A stretch of DNA of 64,000 nt, taken from CAYRSS01 sp964426945 (GTDB taxonomy: Bacteria > Planctomycetota > Phycisphaerae > UBA1845). This document shows, piece after piece, positions 8,411 through 16,653 of the stretch (positions are counted from its first letter, which is position 1; each line of letters opens with the position of its first letter). The DNA is taken from the NCBI GenBank assembly GCA_964426945.1, contig CAYRSS010000003.1, positions 98,712-162,711 of the forward strand, read 5' to 3'. The translations under genes were made by a program, and so were the position numbers. The notes beneath the pieces were generated by a model. That model was given only the letters and a program-made list of their open reading frames with translations. It was not told where the DNA came from and did not search any database.

Positions 8411-9496
8411 ATGAGCGATCTCGATGCCATGCTTGTGCAGCTTCGCGCACGCATCGACGCCGTCGACGTCGAACTCGTGCGCCTGATCAACGAACGCGCG
8501 ACGCTCGTGCAGGAGATCGGCGTGGCCAAGGCCGCCGCCGGCGTTCGCGTGTACACGCCGGACCGCGAGAAGGCCGTGCTGGACCGCGTGGGGGAACTCA
8601 ACCGGGGCCCCATCACCGCCGCCGCGCTGCGCGCTGTCTATCGGGAGCTGATGAGCGCGTCGCTGGCGCTGGAGCGGGCGCCGCGCATCGCCGTGCTGGG
8701 CCCCGCGGGGAGCTTCTCGCACCTGGCGGGCCGCCGGAAGTTCGGCCTCTCGGTCGAGTTCGAGTTTCTCGCCGGCATCGGCGACGTGTTTGACGCCGTA
8801 CAGCGTGGGCGAGCGGAGTCGGGGCTGGTCCCCGTCGAGAACTCGACCGCCGGCGGCATCGGCGAAACGCTCGACCTGCTCGGCGATCGCGACGTGCGCG
8901 TCTGCGGCGAGGTGAATGTGGCCGTGCGCCATCACCTGCTCGGCTCGTGCGCCCTGGACGAGGTGGAGCGCGTTTACTCCAAACCCGAGGTGTTTCAGCA
9001 GTGCCATCGATTCCTCGACGCGACCGGCCTGCTTGCCCGCACCGTCGCCACAACCAGCACCAGCGCCGCCGCCGAAATCGCGGCGCGGGAGCCCCGCGCC
9101 GCGGCGATCGCCGGTGAACTGGCCGCTGAGGTGTTCGGGCTCGCCCGCATCGCCGAGTTCATCGAAGACGACCCCGGCAACGTCACCCGTTTCCTCATCC
9201 TCGCCCCGGCCGCGGCGCGACCCACCGGTTCCGATAAGACGTCGATCGTCTTCAGCGTAGGGCATCAGCCGGGCACGCTGGCCGCTGTGCTCGACGTGTT
9301 CCGTACCACCGGCATCAACATGCTGCGGATCGAATCGCGGTCCAATCGGCGGCGTAAGTGGGACTATCACTTCTTCGTCGACCTGGAAGGCCACTGCGAT
9401 CGGCCGCCGCTTTCTGATACACTGGCCGAGGCCGCGAAGGCGTGCAGTTCGCTGAAGATCCTTGGTTCGTATCCGCGGAGCGACGAGACGGTGTAA
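8411..9496 (+). CDS. pheA: Bifunctional chorismate mutase / prephenate dehydratase (P-protein)
   Basis: A 361-residue protein, normal for P-proteins. Residues 1-90 are an AroQ-type chorismate mutase (MSDLDAMLVQLRARIDAVD, then an helical VYTPDREK segment). Residues about 95-270 are prephenate dehydratase, beginning IAVLGPAGSFSH and including the catalytic TRF triad in NVTRFLIL. Residues about 280-355 are an ACT domain with the ESRS phenylalanine-binding motif, so feedback inhibition by phenylalanine is expected. It makes phenylpyruvate from chorismate. The aroF gene follows after 115 bases on the same strand, so the two probably form an aromatic amino acid unit. Confidence 0.95.
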   Translation: MSDLDAMLVQLRARIDAVDVELVRLINERATLVQEIGVAKAAAGVRVYTPDREKAVLDRVGELNRGPITAAALRAVYRELMSASLALERAPRIAVLGPAGSFSHLAGRRKFGLSVEFEFLAGIGDVFDAVQRGRAESGLVPVENSTAGGIGETLDLLGDRDVRVCGEVNVAVRHHLLGSCALDEVERVYSKPEVFQQCHRFLDATGLLARTVATTSTSAAAEIAAREPRAAAIAGELAAEVFGLARIAEFIEDDPGNVTRFLILAPAAARPTGSDKTSIVFSVGHQPGTLAAVLDVFRTTGINMLRIESRSNRRRKWDYHFFVDLEGHCDRPPLSDTLAEAAKACSSLKILGSYPRSDETV

Positions 9497-9611
9497 GCCG
9501 TGCGCAGCCTGCCGCCGGGCAGGCGCAACGCACCATCCTTCCGGCCGATAGCCAACAGCTGACAGCTATTTCTGTGGGCCCTGCCCACTTCCACGAGAGG
9601 AACGAGTTCGC

Positions 9612-10631
9612 ATGATCGTCGTGATGGAACCGGGAGCGACCCAGGAGCACATCAAGCATGTGATCGCCCTCATCGAGGGAATGGGGCTCAAGACGCATCC
9701 GATCGTCGGCACGGACCGCACGGTGGTGGCCGCCCTCGGCGACAAGCGCAACGTCGACAAGTCGGCGCTGGAAAACGCGCCTTTCGTCGAACGGGTGATG
9801 CCGATTCTGGCTCCCTACAAGCGCGCCAGTCGCGAGGTACGCAAGGAAGCGACCACCATCGAGATCGGTCCCGCCCGGTTTGCCATCGGCGGTCCGCGCG
9901 TAGGCGTGATTGCCGGGCCGTGCAGCGTGGAGGATCGCGAGATGCTCCTCGCCACGGCCGAGGCGGTGAAGGCCGCTGGTGCGATCGGCTTGCGCGGCGG
10001 CGCGTTCAAGCCGAGAACCGATCCCTACTCGTTCCGCGGACTTGGGGAGAAGGGGCTTCAGATCCTGGCCGAGGCGCGCGAGCGCACTGGCCTGGCCATC
10101 GTCACCGAAATCATGAGCGAGCAGGATGTCGCCCTCGTCGCGCGCTACACCGACGTGATGCAGATTGGCGCTCGCAACATGCAGAACTTCAACCTGCTGA
10201 TGGCCGTCGCCCACGCCGGCAAGCCCGTCCTCTTGAAGCGTGGCATGAGCGCGACCTTCGACGAGTTCCTCCTCGCCGCCGAGTACATCATGAACGAGGG
10301 GAACCCCAACGTGATCCTCTGCGAACGCGGTATCCGAACGCACGAGACGTACGTCCGCAACACCCTGCCGCTGGCGATCGTCCCGGCCGTCAAGCGCAAG
10401 AGTCACCTGCCGATCCTCATCGACCCGTCGCACGGAACCGGGCACGCGTTCATGGTGCCGGCGATGTGCCGCGCGGCCATCGCCGCCGGGGCAGACGGCC
10501 TCATCGTCGAGGTCCACCCCGACCCGGAACACGCCCTGACCGACGGCGCACAGTCCCTCACACCGGAAGCGTTTGCGGAGGCAATGTCGGAAACGCGGAA
10601 GATCGCGGAGGCGATGGGGCGCCCCCTGTAG
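9612..10631 (+). CDS. aroF: 3-deoxy-7-phosphoheptulonate synthase (DAHP synthase, type I-beta)
   Basis: A 339-residue enzyme condensing phosphoenolpyruvate and erythrose 4-phosphate, the first step of the shikimate pathway. Residues 1-70 form a ferredoxin-like regulatory domain (MIVVMEPGATQEHI...) of the kind that gives Thermotoga-type enzymes tyrosine sensitivity. The barrel carries GPCSVE, RGGAFKPRTDPYSF, LLKRGM and DPSHGTGH motifs that bind metal and substrate. GAGAGGAACG precedes the ATG. It lies downstream of pheA and is convergent with nrdR, only 21 bases from the nrdR stop. Confidence 0.95.
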   Translation: MIVVMEPGATQEHIKHVIALIEGMGLKTHPIVGTDRTVVAALGDKRNVDKSALENAPFVERVMPILAPYKRASREVRKEATTIEIGPARFAIGGPRVGVIAGPCSVEDREMLLATAEAVKAAGAIGLRGGAFKPRTDPYSFRGLGEKGLQILAEARERTGLAIVTEIMSEQDVALVARYTDVMQIGARNMQNFNLLMAVAHAGKPVLLKRGMSATFDEFLLAAEYIMNEGNPNVILCERGIRTHETYVRNTLPLAIVPAVKRKSHLPILIDPSHGTGHAFMVPAMCRAAIAAGADGLIVEVHPDPEHALTDGAQSLTPEAFAEAMSETRKIAEAMGRPL

Positions 10632-10652
10632 GCATCCCCCTGAGCGGTAGGC

Positions 10653-11150
10653 CTACGGATTGAACAGGGATTGCTGATCCGGCAGTTCCTGGGCGATGCG
10701 ATCACGCACGTCGCGGATCTCGTCGATGAATTCCTCAACCGTGGTGAACTTGCGGTACACGCTCATGAAGCGGACGTACGCCACCGGGCTCAGCCGCCGG
10801 AGCTCCATCCCGACGTAGGCGCCGATGTGCTCGCTGGTCACCTCGCGCTCGTGGTTGCGCAGCAGGTGCTCCTCCACCCGGTCGGCAAGCTGGTTGATCT
10901 GTTCCTCGCTCAGATCGAGCTTGTAGCACGCGCGCTCGACGCCGGCGGTGATCTTCTCGCGCTGATAGGGGACGCGCGTGCCGTTGGTCTTGATGACGCT
11001 TAGGCGCAGCTCGTTCTCAAGCCGCTCCTTGGTGGTGAAGCGCCGTTCGCACTCGAGGCAGACGCGGCGACGACGCACCGCGTCGCCGCCCTCGGTCAGC
11101 CGCGAGTCGATGACCTTGTTCTCGGCGCTCTTGCAGGAAGGACAACGCAT
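10653..11150 (-). CDS. nrdR: Transcriptional repressor NrdR
   Basis: A 165-residue protein with an N-terminal zinc ribbon (MRCPSC ... CLECERRF, with the typical VIDSR segment) and an ATP-cone domain from about residue 49 (VIKTNGTRVPYQREKI). NrdR senses ATP/dATP and represses ribonucleotide reductase genes. The start at 11150 gives the canonical MRCPSC beginning; the longer upstream frame is rejected. No nrd gene is present in the window and no NrdR box was recognised. It is divergent from the RNase Z-like gene. Confidence 0.95.
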   Translation of the reverse strand: MRCPSCKSAENKVIDSRLTEGGDAVRRRRVCLECERRFTTKERLENELRLSVIKTNGTRVPYQREKITAGVERACYKLDLSEEQINQLADRVEEHLLRNHEREVTSEHIGAYVGMELRRLSPVAYVRFMSVYRKFTTVEEFIDEIRDVRDRIAQELPDQQSLFNP

Positions 11151-11320
11151 GGCTCCACCGTCCCCCCGGGGTCTGATCGCCCGCTGCGGGCCCTGTTGCT
11201 GACGCGATCTGTCCGGCAAGGCTTACTGCACACGCCGGGGGGTGTCAATCGGGCCCTGTCGCTCAGCGGGCGTCGCCATCCTCTGGACGATCGACCGGGA
11301 AACCCGTATCTACAGCCGCC

Positions 11321-12253
11321 ATGGCACGGCTTGTGGAAAAGCAGCTCGGCGGCCACCGCATCATCGGCTTTTCGCTCGCCGGCGAAGAGACGGTCATCGC
11401 CGCGCCCGAACTGAACGTGTGCTTCGACATCGGCCGGGCGCCGCGCGAGGTCATCTCGATCGACAACGTGCTCCTCTCCCACGGGCACATGGACCACGCC
11501 GCCGGCATTGCCTACTACTTCTCGCAGCGCGGGTTCATTGGAAACGCACCGGGCCGGCTGCTGGTGCATCCTAACCTGCACGACCCGATCCGCCGCCTCA
11601 TGCAGGCCTGGGCCGAGATCGAGGGCCACCCGGCCGAGGGAGAGGTCATCGCCGTCGAACCCCTCCGCGACTTCGAGCTGCGCAAGGGGCTCGTCACCCG
11701 CCCGTTTGCGGTCAATCACCGCGCGTCCGCGCTGGGCTTCTCACTCATCGAGCGGCGGCACAAGCTGAAGGCCGAGTTCACCGGTCTCACCGGACCGCAG
11801 ATCGTCGAGCTCAAGAAGAAGGGAATCACCATCGAGGATCGCGTTGAGGTCACGCTGTTGACCTACCCCGGCGATACGGCGCTGGGCCGCTTCCTCGACC
11901 TCGATTTCGTGCAGCAGTCCCGCACGCTGCTGCTCGAGTGCACGTTCTTCGAGCCGGAGCACCGCTCGCGGGCGGCGGCGGGCAAGCACATTCACGTTGA
12001 CGACCTGCCGCGGATCCTGGAGGCGGTGCCGGATGCGGAGGTGATGCTCGTCCACCTGACGCGCCGCACCGATCTGCGCTACGCCAAGAGCACGCTGAAG
12101 CGGGTAGTAACTCCGCGCGACCTGGAGCGGATCAGCTTCCTCATGGAGCGGCCGCCGCGCGAAGCGCCGAAGCGTCAGGACGCCGGCGCAGCGAAGCCGG
12201 AGAGCCCGCGACCGCCCGAACCGTCAGCCCTGCGCACGACGTTTGACGACTGA
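11321..12253 (+). CDS. RNase Z-like metallo-beta-lactamase fold hydrolase
   Basis: A 310-residue protein with the zinc-binding motif SHGHMDHAAG (His54, His56, Asp58, His59). Further ligand motifs are VNHRASALGFSL (as in the RNase Z H-x-Gly-Tyr/Phe block), YPGDT and VHLTRRTDLRY. The order resembles tRNase Z, which matures tRNA 3' ends, but it could be another hydrolase of this group. The last 35 residues are Pro/Ala/Arg rich and probably disordered. It starts at the ATG giving MARLVEKQLGG. It is convergent with the tandem thioredoxin gene. Confidence 0.8.
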   Translation: MARLVEKQLGGHRIIGFSLAGEETVIAAPELNVCFDIGRAPREVISIDNVLLSHGHMDHAAGIAYYFSQRGFIGNAPGRLLVHPNLHDPIRRLMQAWAEIEGHPAEGEVIAVEPLRDFELRKGLVTRPFAVNHRASALGFSLIERRHKLKAEFTGLTGPQIVELKKKGITIEDRVEVTLLTYPGDTALGRFLDLDFVQQSRTLLLECTFFEPEHRSRAAAGKHIHVDDLPRILEAVPDAEVMLVHLTRRTDLRYAKSTLKRVVTPRDLERISFLMERPPREAPKRQDAGAAKPESPRPPEPSALRTTFDD

Positions 12254-12286
12254 CCGGCTGATCAACCCGGCACGCCGCCGGCCTGC

Positions 12287-13261
12287 TCATTCGCGGTTCT
12301 TCCCCGCCTCCCGCAGCAGCTTCTCGATCGTCGCCACGTCCGCCTCACCGAGCGTCGAGGTCTCGCGCAACACCTTCACGAAGTGGGCCACCTCGAACGG
12401 CTCCACCGGAAAGCCGACGTTGCCCTGATCGCTCACCGAGTCGGCGAGCTTCCGCCCGCTGTCGTCAAGGATCACGAAGAACGGCAGCCCCCCTGCCGAC
12501 TCGCTCTCGCCGCGATATCGCGACTCGATCGCTTTCGCGCCGGTCATGCGATCGACGTCGATCTTGAGCGGGACGTAGCCTTTCCCGAACACCGAGGCCA
12601 CCGTCGGCTCGGACAGATAGTCGCTCAGCCGATGACACCATCCGCACCACGGCGCAGAGAACTGGACGAACACCTTGCGACCGGAACTCCGCGCCGCCGC
12701 GAGCGACGCCGCGAGCATCGCATCCGCAGGCTGCGGCGTCGGCTTCCACTGATTCAGGAACGCCAGCACCTTCGCCGGGTCGTGCCGATCGCCATCCTCC
12801 AGCGCGCCGGTCTCCTGCGTGTGAAGCTGGCGCCCCTCGGCATCGAGCACCACCAGCACGGGAAGCCCCTGCCTGGTCGGATTGCCGTAGCGCTCGTCGA
12901 CGGCGGCGTTGTGCTTGCGGTCGCCGTCAAGCTTGTCCACGTCGATCAGCACAAGCTGGTATTCGTAGCGCAGCAACTTGCCGATCGCCTCGTCCGCCGC
13001 GAACAGATCATGCAGCTTGTGGCACCAGCCGCACCAGTTGGCGCCGAACATCAGGAGCACGCGCTGATTGTCGGCCTTCGCCTTCCGCAGGGCGGCGGCG
13101 ATCTGCGCATTGCCGTCGGCCTTTGTGTCATAGATGTCCGGGCGACGACCCTTGCGGGGTTCGGGCTCCTCGGCCCGCGCGGAACCGGGCGCCATCGCCG
13201 CGGCAGCGACGGCCGCGAGGACGATCTTCACACAACGCGCGGCGTGAGACTGGCGGAACAT
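12287..13261 (-). CDS. Exported tandem thioredoxin-fold protein with two CGWC motifs
   Basis: A 324-residue protein with a signal peptide (about 1-30, ending GSARA) and two thioredoxin-like domains. The first carries GANWCGWCHKLHD, the second SAPWCGWCHRLSD, so both have an intact Cys-Gly-Trp-Cys redox pair. It is likely a periplasmic disulfide reductase or isomerase; the partner is unknown. The start at 13261 is the ATG that gives the signal peptide; 113 upstream in-frame residues are low-complexity and overlap paaN antisense. It is divergent from paaN. Confidence 0.85.
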   Translation of the reverse strand: MFRQSHAARCVKIVLAAVAAAAMAPGSARAEEPEPRKGRRPDIYDTKADGNAQIAAALRKAKADNQRVLLMFGANWCGWCHKLHDLFAADEAIGKLLRYEYQLVLIDVDKLDGDRKHNAAVDERYGNPTRQGLPVLVVLDAEGRQLHTQETGALEDGDRHDPAKVLAFLNQWKPTPQPADAMLAASLAAARSSGRKVFVQFSAPWCGWCHRLSDYLSEPTVASVFGKGYVPLKIDVDRMTGAKAIESRYRGESESAGGLPFFVILDDSGRKLADSVSDQGNVGFPVEPFEVAHFVKVLRETSTLGEADVATIEKLLREAGKNRE

Positions 13262-13395
13262 GGGCAGAAACTCCGTCCGGGGATCACACCACGGCGGCGG
13301 CCCGTCGCCCCGCCGCGGTCCGCCCCATGCTACCCGCCGCACGCCCACCGCCGAAACGCCCCGGACCGGCGACAAGGGCGAACCGCCTCCCGCAG

Positions 13396-13423
13396 TTGGC
13401 GGCGCGGCGATTTCCCGTAGGAT
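13396..13423 (+). promoter_or_regulatory. Predicted promoter of paaN
   Basis: TTGGCG (13396-13401), 16 bases, then TAGGAT (13418-13423), 29 bases before the paaN ATG. Seen by eye; moderate match to the sigma70 consensus. Confidence 0.35.
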
Positions 13424-13452
13424 GAACCCGGACAGCCCCAGGGAGCCAAACG

Positions 13453-15129
13453 ATGAGCCACGACCTGTTCGATACCCACAAGAAGACCCTCGACGCCGCC
13501 GTGGCGGCCCTCGCCTCGCGGACCTACTGGTCGGCCTACCCCGAAGCCCCAAGCGGCAAGATCTACGGCGAGACCGCCCGGGACGACGGCCTGCAGGCAT
13601 TCCAGGCGCGGCTCGGCAAGCCGTTCCGGATCGACCAGCCCGGCGGAACAGGCCAGGTCGGGGCAGAGCGCTCGCCCTACGGGCTTCCGCTCGAGATCAC
13701 CTACCCCATGTGTGATCCCGGCGCACTCGTCGTCGCCGCGACGGCGGCGATGCCTGCCTGGCGCGATGCCGGCGTGAAAGCGCGTGTGGGCGTCTGCCTG
13801 GAAATCCTCGACCGGCTCAACCGCCGCAGCTTTGAGATCGCCAACGCCGTCATGCATACCACCGGGCAGGGATTCATGATGGCCTTCCAGGCCGGCGGGC
13901 CCCACGCCCAGGACCGCGGGCTGGAGGCGGTCGCCCGTGCCTATCAGGAGATGTCGCTGGTGCCCGAGGCCGTCACCTGGGAGAAGCAGGTGAGCAAGAC
14001 CGACGTGGTGCGCCTGCACAAGCGATACCGCCTGCTGCCGCGCGGTGTGGCGCTGATGATCGGTTGCAGCACGTTCCCCACGTGGAACGGCTACCCGGGC
14101 CTTTTCGCGAGCCTCGTCACCGGCAACCCGGTCATCGTCAAGCCGCACCCCGGCGCGGTGCTGCCGCTGGCCATCACGGTGGAGGTCGCCCGCGAGGTGC
14201 TGCGGGAGGCGGGGTTTGATGCCAACCTGGTGACACTGGCCGCCGATACGCACGACGCTCCGATCACGCAGGCGATCGCCGAACGGCGGGAGATCGCCAT
14301 CATCGACTATACGGGCGGCTCCGACTTCGGCTCGTGGCTTGAGAAGAACTGCACGCACGCCTCGGTCTATACGGAGAAGGCCGGCGTCAACAGCGTCATT
14401 CTCGACAGCGCCGCTGACCTGAAGGCGGTGACGGGCAACCTAGCGTTCTCGCTGTGTCTCTACAGCGGGCAGATGTGTACGACGCCGCAGAACATCTTCA
14501 TCCCTGCCGGCGGCATCCGCGCCGGCGGCGAGAAGATCAGCTTCGACGACGCGGCGGGGGCCATTGTGAAGGGGGTCAACTGGCTGCTCTCCGATCCGGC
14601 CCGGGCGAGCGAGGTTCTCGGGGCCATCGCCTCCGAGCAGACGGTCGCCCGCATCGACGCCGCCGCGAAGGATGAGGCCGTCGAGGTCCTCCGCCCCAGC
14701 GGACCGGTCGAGAACGCGTCCTTCCCCGGCGCCCGGACGCGCAGCCCGCTGATCCTCAAGACCACGGCCGACAACCGCGTGGTATTCAGCCGCGAAATGT
14801 TCGGTCCCATCGCCTACGTCATCGCCACGAAAGACACCGCCCAGAGTATTGAGCTGGCCGCGGCCTGCGCGCGAGGCTGCGGGGCGATCACCGGCGCGGT
14901 GTACTCCACCGATGACGCCGTGCTGACCGCCGCCGAATCGGCCCTGACGGCGGCCGGCGTGCCGGTGTCGTGTAATCTCACGGGGCAGATCTGGGTGAAC
15001 CAGTCGGCGGCGTTCAGCGACTTCCACGTGTCGGGCAGCAACCCTGCGGGCAACGCGACGCTGTGCGACGCGGCCTTTGTGGCCAGCCGGTTCCGCTGGG
15101 TCCAGAGCCGCCGCCCGGTCACGGCGTGA
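13453..15129 (+). CDS. paaN: Phenylacetic acid degradation protein PaaN (aldehyde dehydrogenase family)
   Basis: A 558-residue aldehyde dehydrogenase-like protein with the features of the PaaN family: N-terminal SHDLFDTHKKTLDAAVAAL, a Rossmann NAD-binding region (YTGGSDFGSWLEKN) and the catalytic Cys342 in YSGQMCTTPQN. Length is near that of PaaN, and the MaoC-like hydratase domain of E. coli PaaZ is absent. PaaN proteins act on aldehydes in phenylacetate or related aromatic breakdown, but no other paa gene is nearby, so the physiological substrate here is uncertain. It starts at ATG after GGGAG. A strong hairpin follows at 15144-15166. Confidence 0.85.
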   Translation: MSHDLFDTHKKTLDAAVAALASRTYWSAYPEAPSGKIYGETARDDGLQAFQARLGKPFRIDQPGGTGQVGAERSPYGLPLEITYPMCDPGALVVAATAAMPAWRDAGVKARVGVCLEILDRLNRRSFEIANAVMHTTGQGFMMAFQAGGPHAQDRGLEAVARAYQEMSLVPEAVTWEKQVSKTDVVRLHKRYRLLPRGVALMIGCSTFPTWNGYPGLFASLVTGNPVIVKPHPGAVLPLAITVEVAREVLREAGFDANLVTLAADTHDAPITQAIAERREIAIIDYTGGSDFGSWLEKNCTHASVYTEKAGVNSVILDSAADLKAVTGNLAFSLCLYSGQMCTTPQNIFIPAGGIRAGGEKISFDDAAGAIVKGVNWLLSDPARASEVLGAIASEQTVARIDAAAKDEAVEVLRPSGPVENASFPGARTRSPLILKTTADNRVVFSREMFGPIAYVIATKDTAQSIELAAACARGCGAITGAVYSTDDAVLTAAESALTAAGVPVSCNLTGQIWVNQSAAFSDFHVSGSNPAGNATLCDAAFVASRFRWVQSRRPVTA

Positions 15130-15143
15130 GCCCCCTTACCGTG

Positions 15144-15166
15144 CCCCCTCCCTCGCAGGGAGGGGG
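15144..15166. repeat. Perfect palindromic hairpin downstream of paaN
   Basis: CCCCCTCCCT, loop CGC, AGGGAGGGGG: a 10-bp perfect stem 14 bases after the paaN stop, followed by ATGGGGAAGGGTTT. It could end paaN transcription, but it also looks like a dispersed repeat of the 'CCTCCC...GGGAGG' type that occurs in many genomes. No T-run of normal length follows. Confidence 0.55.
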
Positions 15167-15226
15167 ATGGGGAAGGGTTTATCTGATGGACGCTCCCAGC
15201 GCCACGCACTTCGAACGCCAATAGCC

Positions 15227-15712
15227 ATGCCTGACGCCGATCCGGCCGTCCATGCGGAACTCGTCCGCCGCCTCACGACCGGCGGCGTGCCCTTCACCCT
15301 GCTTCACCACGCCCCGGTCTTCACCAGCGAAGAGGCCGCGGCCATCCGCGGAGCCCCGTTGTGCACAGGGGCCAAGGCGCTGATCCTCAAGATCGACGGC
15401 CAGTTCCTGATGGCCGTGCTACCGGCCGACCGGTCGCTGGACAGCAAGGCGCTCTGTGCGGCCGTCGGCGCGAGAAAGTCGCGCTTCGCCACGAAGGAGG
15501 AGGTCTACGAGTTGACGAAGCTCACCCCCGGCTCTATCCCGCCGTTCGGCAGCCTCTTCAACCTGCCGACCTGGTGCGACGAAGGGCTTGCCTCGAACGA
15601 GCGGATCAACTTCAACGCGGCCAGCCATGCGATCTCGATGAACATGGCCTACGCGGACTACGCGGCGCACGAGCGGCCGATGATGGCGCGGCTCGGGAGG
15701 AGCGGCGGTTGA
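15227..15712 (+). CDS. YbaK/EbsC-type aminoacyl-tRNA deacylase
   Basis: A 161-residue protein matching the YbaK/ProX editing fold. Recognisable segments are the N-terminal helix and strand VHAELVRRLTTGGVPFTLLHH, SEEAAAIRGAPLCTGAKALILK (with the catalytic-region Lys), AVLPADRSLDSKAL, and the TPGSIPPFGSL glycine-rich substrate loop. Such enzymes hydrolyse mischarged tRNAs, for example Ala- or Cys-tRNAPro. ATG at 15227 is chosen because homologous sequence begins there. It is followed by an inverted repeat and the opposing HEPN-like gene. Confidence 0.85.
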   Translation: MPDADPAVHAELVRRLTTGGVPFTLLHHAPVFTSEEAAAIRGAPLCTGAKALILKIDGQFLMAVLPADRSLDSKALCAAVGARKSRFATKEEVYELTKLTPGSIPPFGSLFNLPTWCDEGLASNERINFNAASHAISMNMAYADYAAHERPMMARLGRSGG

Positions 15713-15726
15713 GTTTCGCAGGGTGC

Positions 15727-15782
15727 GTCGTACTCGACCCAACCCCCTTGATTGTCCGGCCGAGCTGTGGGTCGAGTACGAC
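15727..15782. repeat. REP-like inverted repeat with 15-bp perfect arms
   Basis: GTCGTACTCGACCCA (15727-15741) and its exact reverse complement (15768-15782) flank a 26-base loop. It lies between the YbaK-type gene and the 3' end of the lower-GC HEPN-like gene. The arm sequence, preceded by GGGTGC, resembles the 'GGGTGCGTCGTACTCGAC' palindromic repeats seen in many bacteria. It could act as a bidirectional terminator or mark an insertion boundary. Confidence 0.7.
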
Positions 15783-15816
15783 TGACCCTGTAGAGCTCGT
15801 GACTCGAAGTCCACTC

Positions 15817-16497
15817 TCAAGTGGCGGCCGCTCGAAGCTCCGCGAGAGCGCGGGAGAGACTCTTGATCGATTGCACAGCTTTCACGCACAGTTCTTTGTA
15901 CGTCTCGCTGAAATTATCCGGGATTCGATCCGCAAACGTCTCCTTGGGCAACTTCAGCCCCCAGCGGCGCATGCTTGCCGCCCAGAGTGCAACCCGCTGT
16001 GTTTGCCAGTCGATGCCTACACGTTGATGCGCGAAACAGTTTCTCAACTCAGCAACCGGATTCACCATGTTCCGGAACTTCGTCTTCGTCATCTTCAACT
16101 CAGCTGCTTCCACTATGGTCGCAGACGCTTCGACCTTTGCGGAGAACGAGAAGCCTTCGCGGGCAAGAAGCAAGTCGATGAGTTTCTTACGGAGGTCGTC
16201 CTGATTCTCTCGGGCTTTCCTCGTCGCATCGAAATGCTCGGTCGGACCGCAACTCAGCTGTGGCACAAAATAGCTCGCGATGAAGCTCTCGAGCTGTCCC
16301 TCGACAAGGATTGACTGCGAGATAACCTTGCCCCTCAGCACGAGGAACCGGTCCCAAGCTCGGTAGCAGTCGCGTTCTTGCTTCGCGCCGCCCTTAATCC
16401 GCTCGCCGAGGAAGTGCAGGCGAAATCGATCATCGCAGTTAATGAACGTAAATGGTAACATGGGGATACAAGGCCTGTCTTCTGTTTCCATCGTCAT
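15817..16497 (-). CDS. HEPN-like protein with R-x4-H motif, unknown function
   Basis: A 226-residue, mostly helical protein. At residues 145-158 it has VNPVAELRNCFAHQR, which contains R-x4-H (Arg152, His157), the catalytic signature of HEPN ribonucleases; the asparagine after the Arg is also typical. HEPN proteins are toxins, CRISPR- or abortive-infection effectors, or RNA-processing factors. No partner antitoxin (for example MNT) is adjacent. Base composition differs: the line at 16081-16140 has 32/60 GC against 44/60 at 15241-15300 in the neighbour, suggesting acquisition. No good ribosome site precedes ATG 16497; Met13 (MLPFTF) is an alternative start. Assignment rests on one motif. Confidence 0.6.
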   Translation of the reverse strand: MTMETEDRPCIPMLPFTFINCDDRFRLHFLGERIKGGAKQERDCYRAWDRFLVLRGKVISQSILVEGQLESFIASYFVPQLSCGPTEHFDATRKARENQDDLRKKLIDLLLAREGFSFSAKVEASATIVEAAELKMTKTKFRNMVNPVAELRNCFAHQRVGIDWQTQRVALWAASMRRWGLKLPKETFADRIPDNFSETYKELCVKAVQSIKSLSRALAELRAAAT

Positions 16498-16653
16498 ACT
16501 CGCGCGCGCCAGCTTGGCATGTCGCTCCGTGTCGCCTGAACGGCCGGCCCGATCAGTGGACGTTTGTGTTGACCATGAACCGCCCGCAGGAGCGGGAATA
16601 TGCCGTGCGGAGCCAAATCGAACTGAAAGTGCAGTCGCTGCCTCGCCGCCCCC

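Noticed and set aside
10629..10655. Terminator between aroF and nrdR (GTAGGC/GCCTAC)
   Set aside because: Only six base pairs with a long loop and no T-run; too weak to call.
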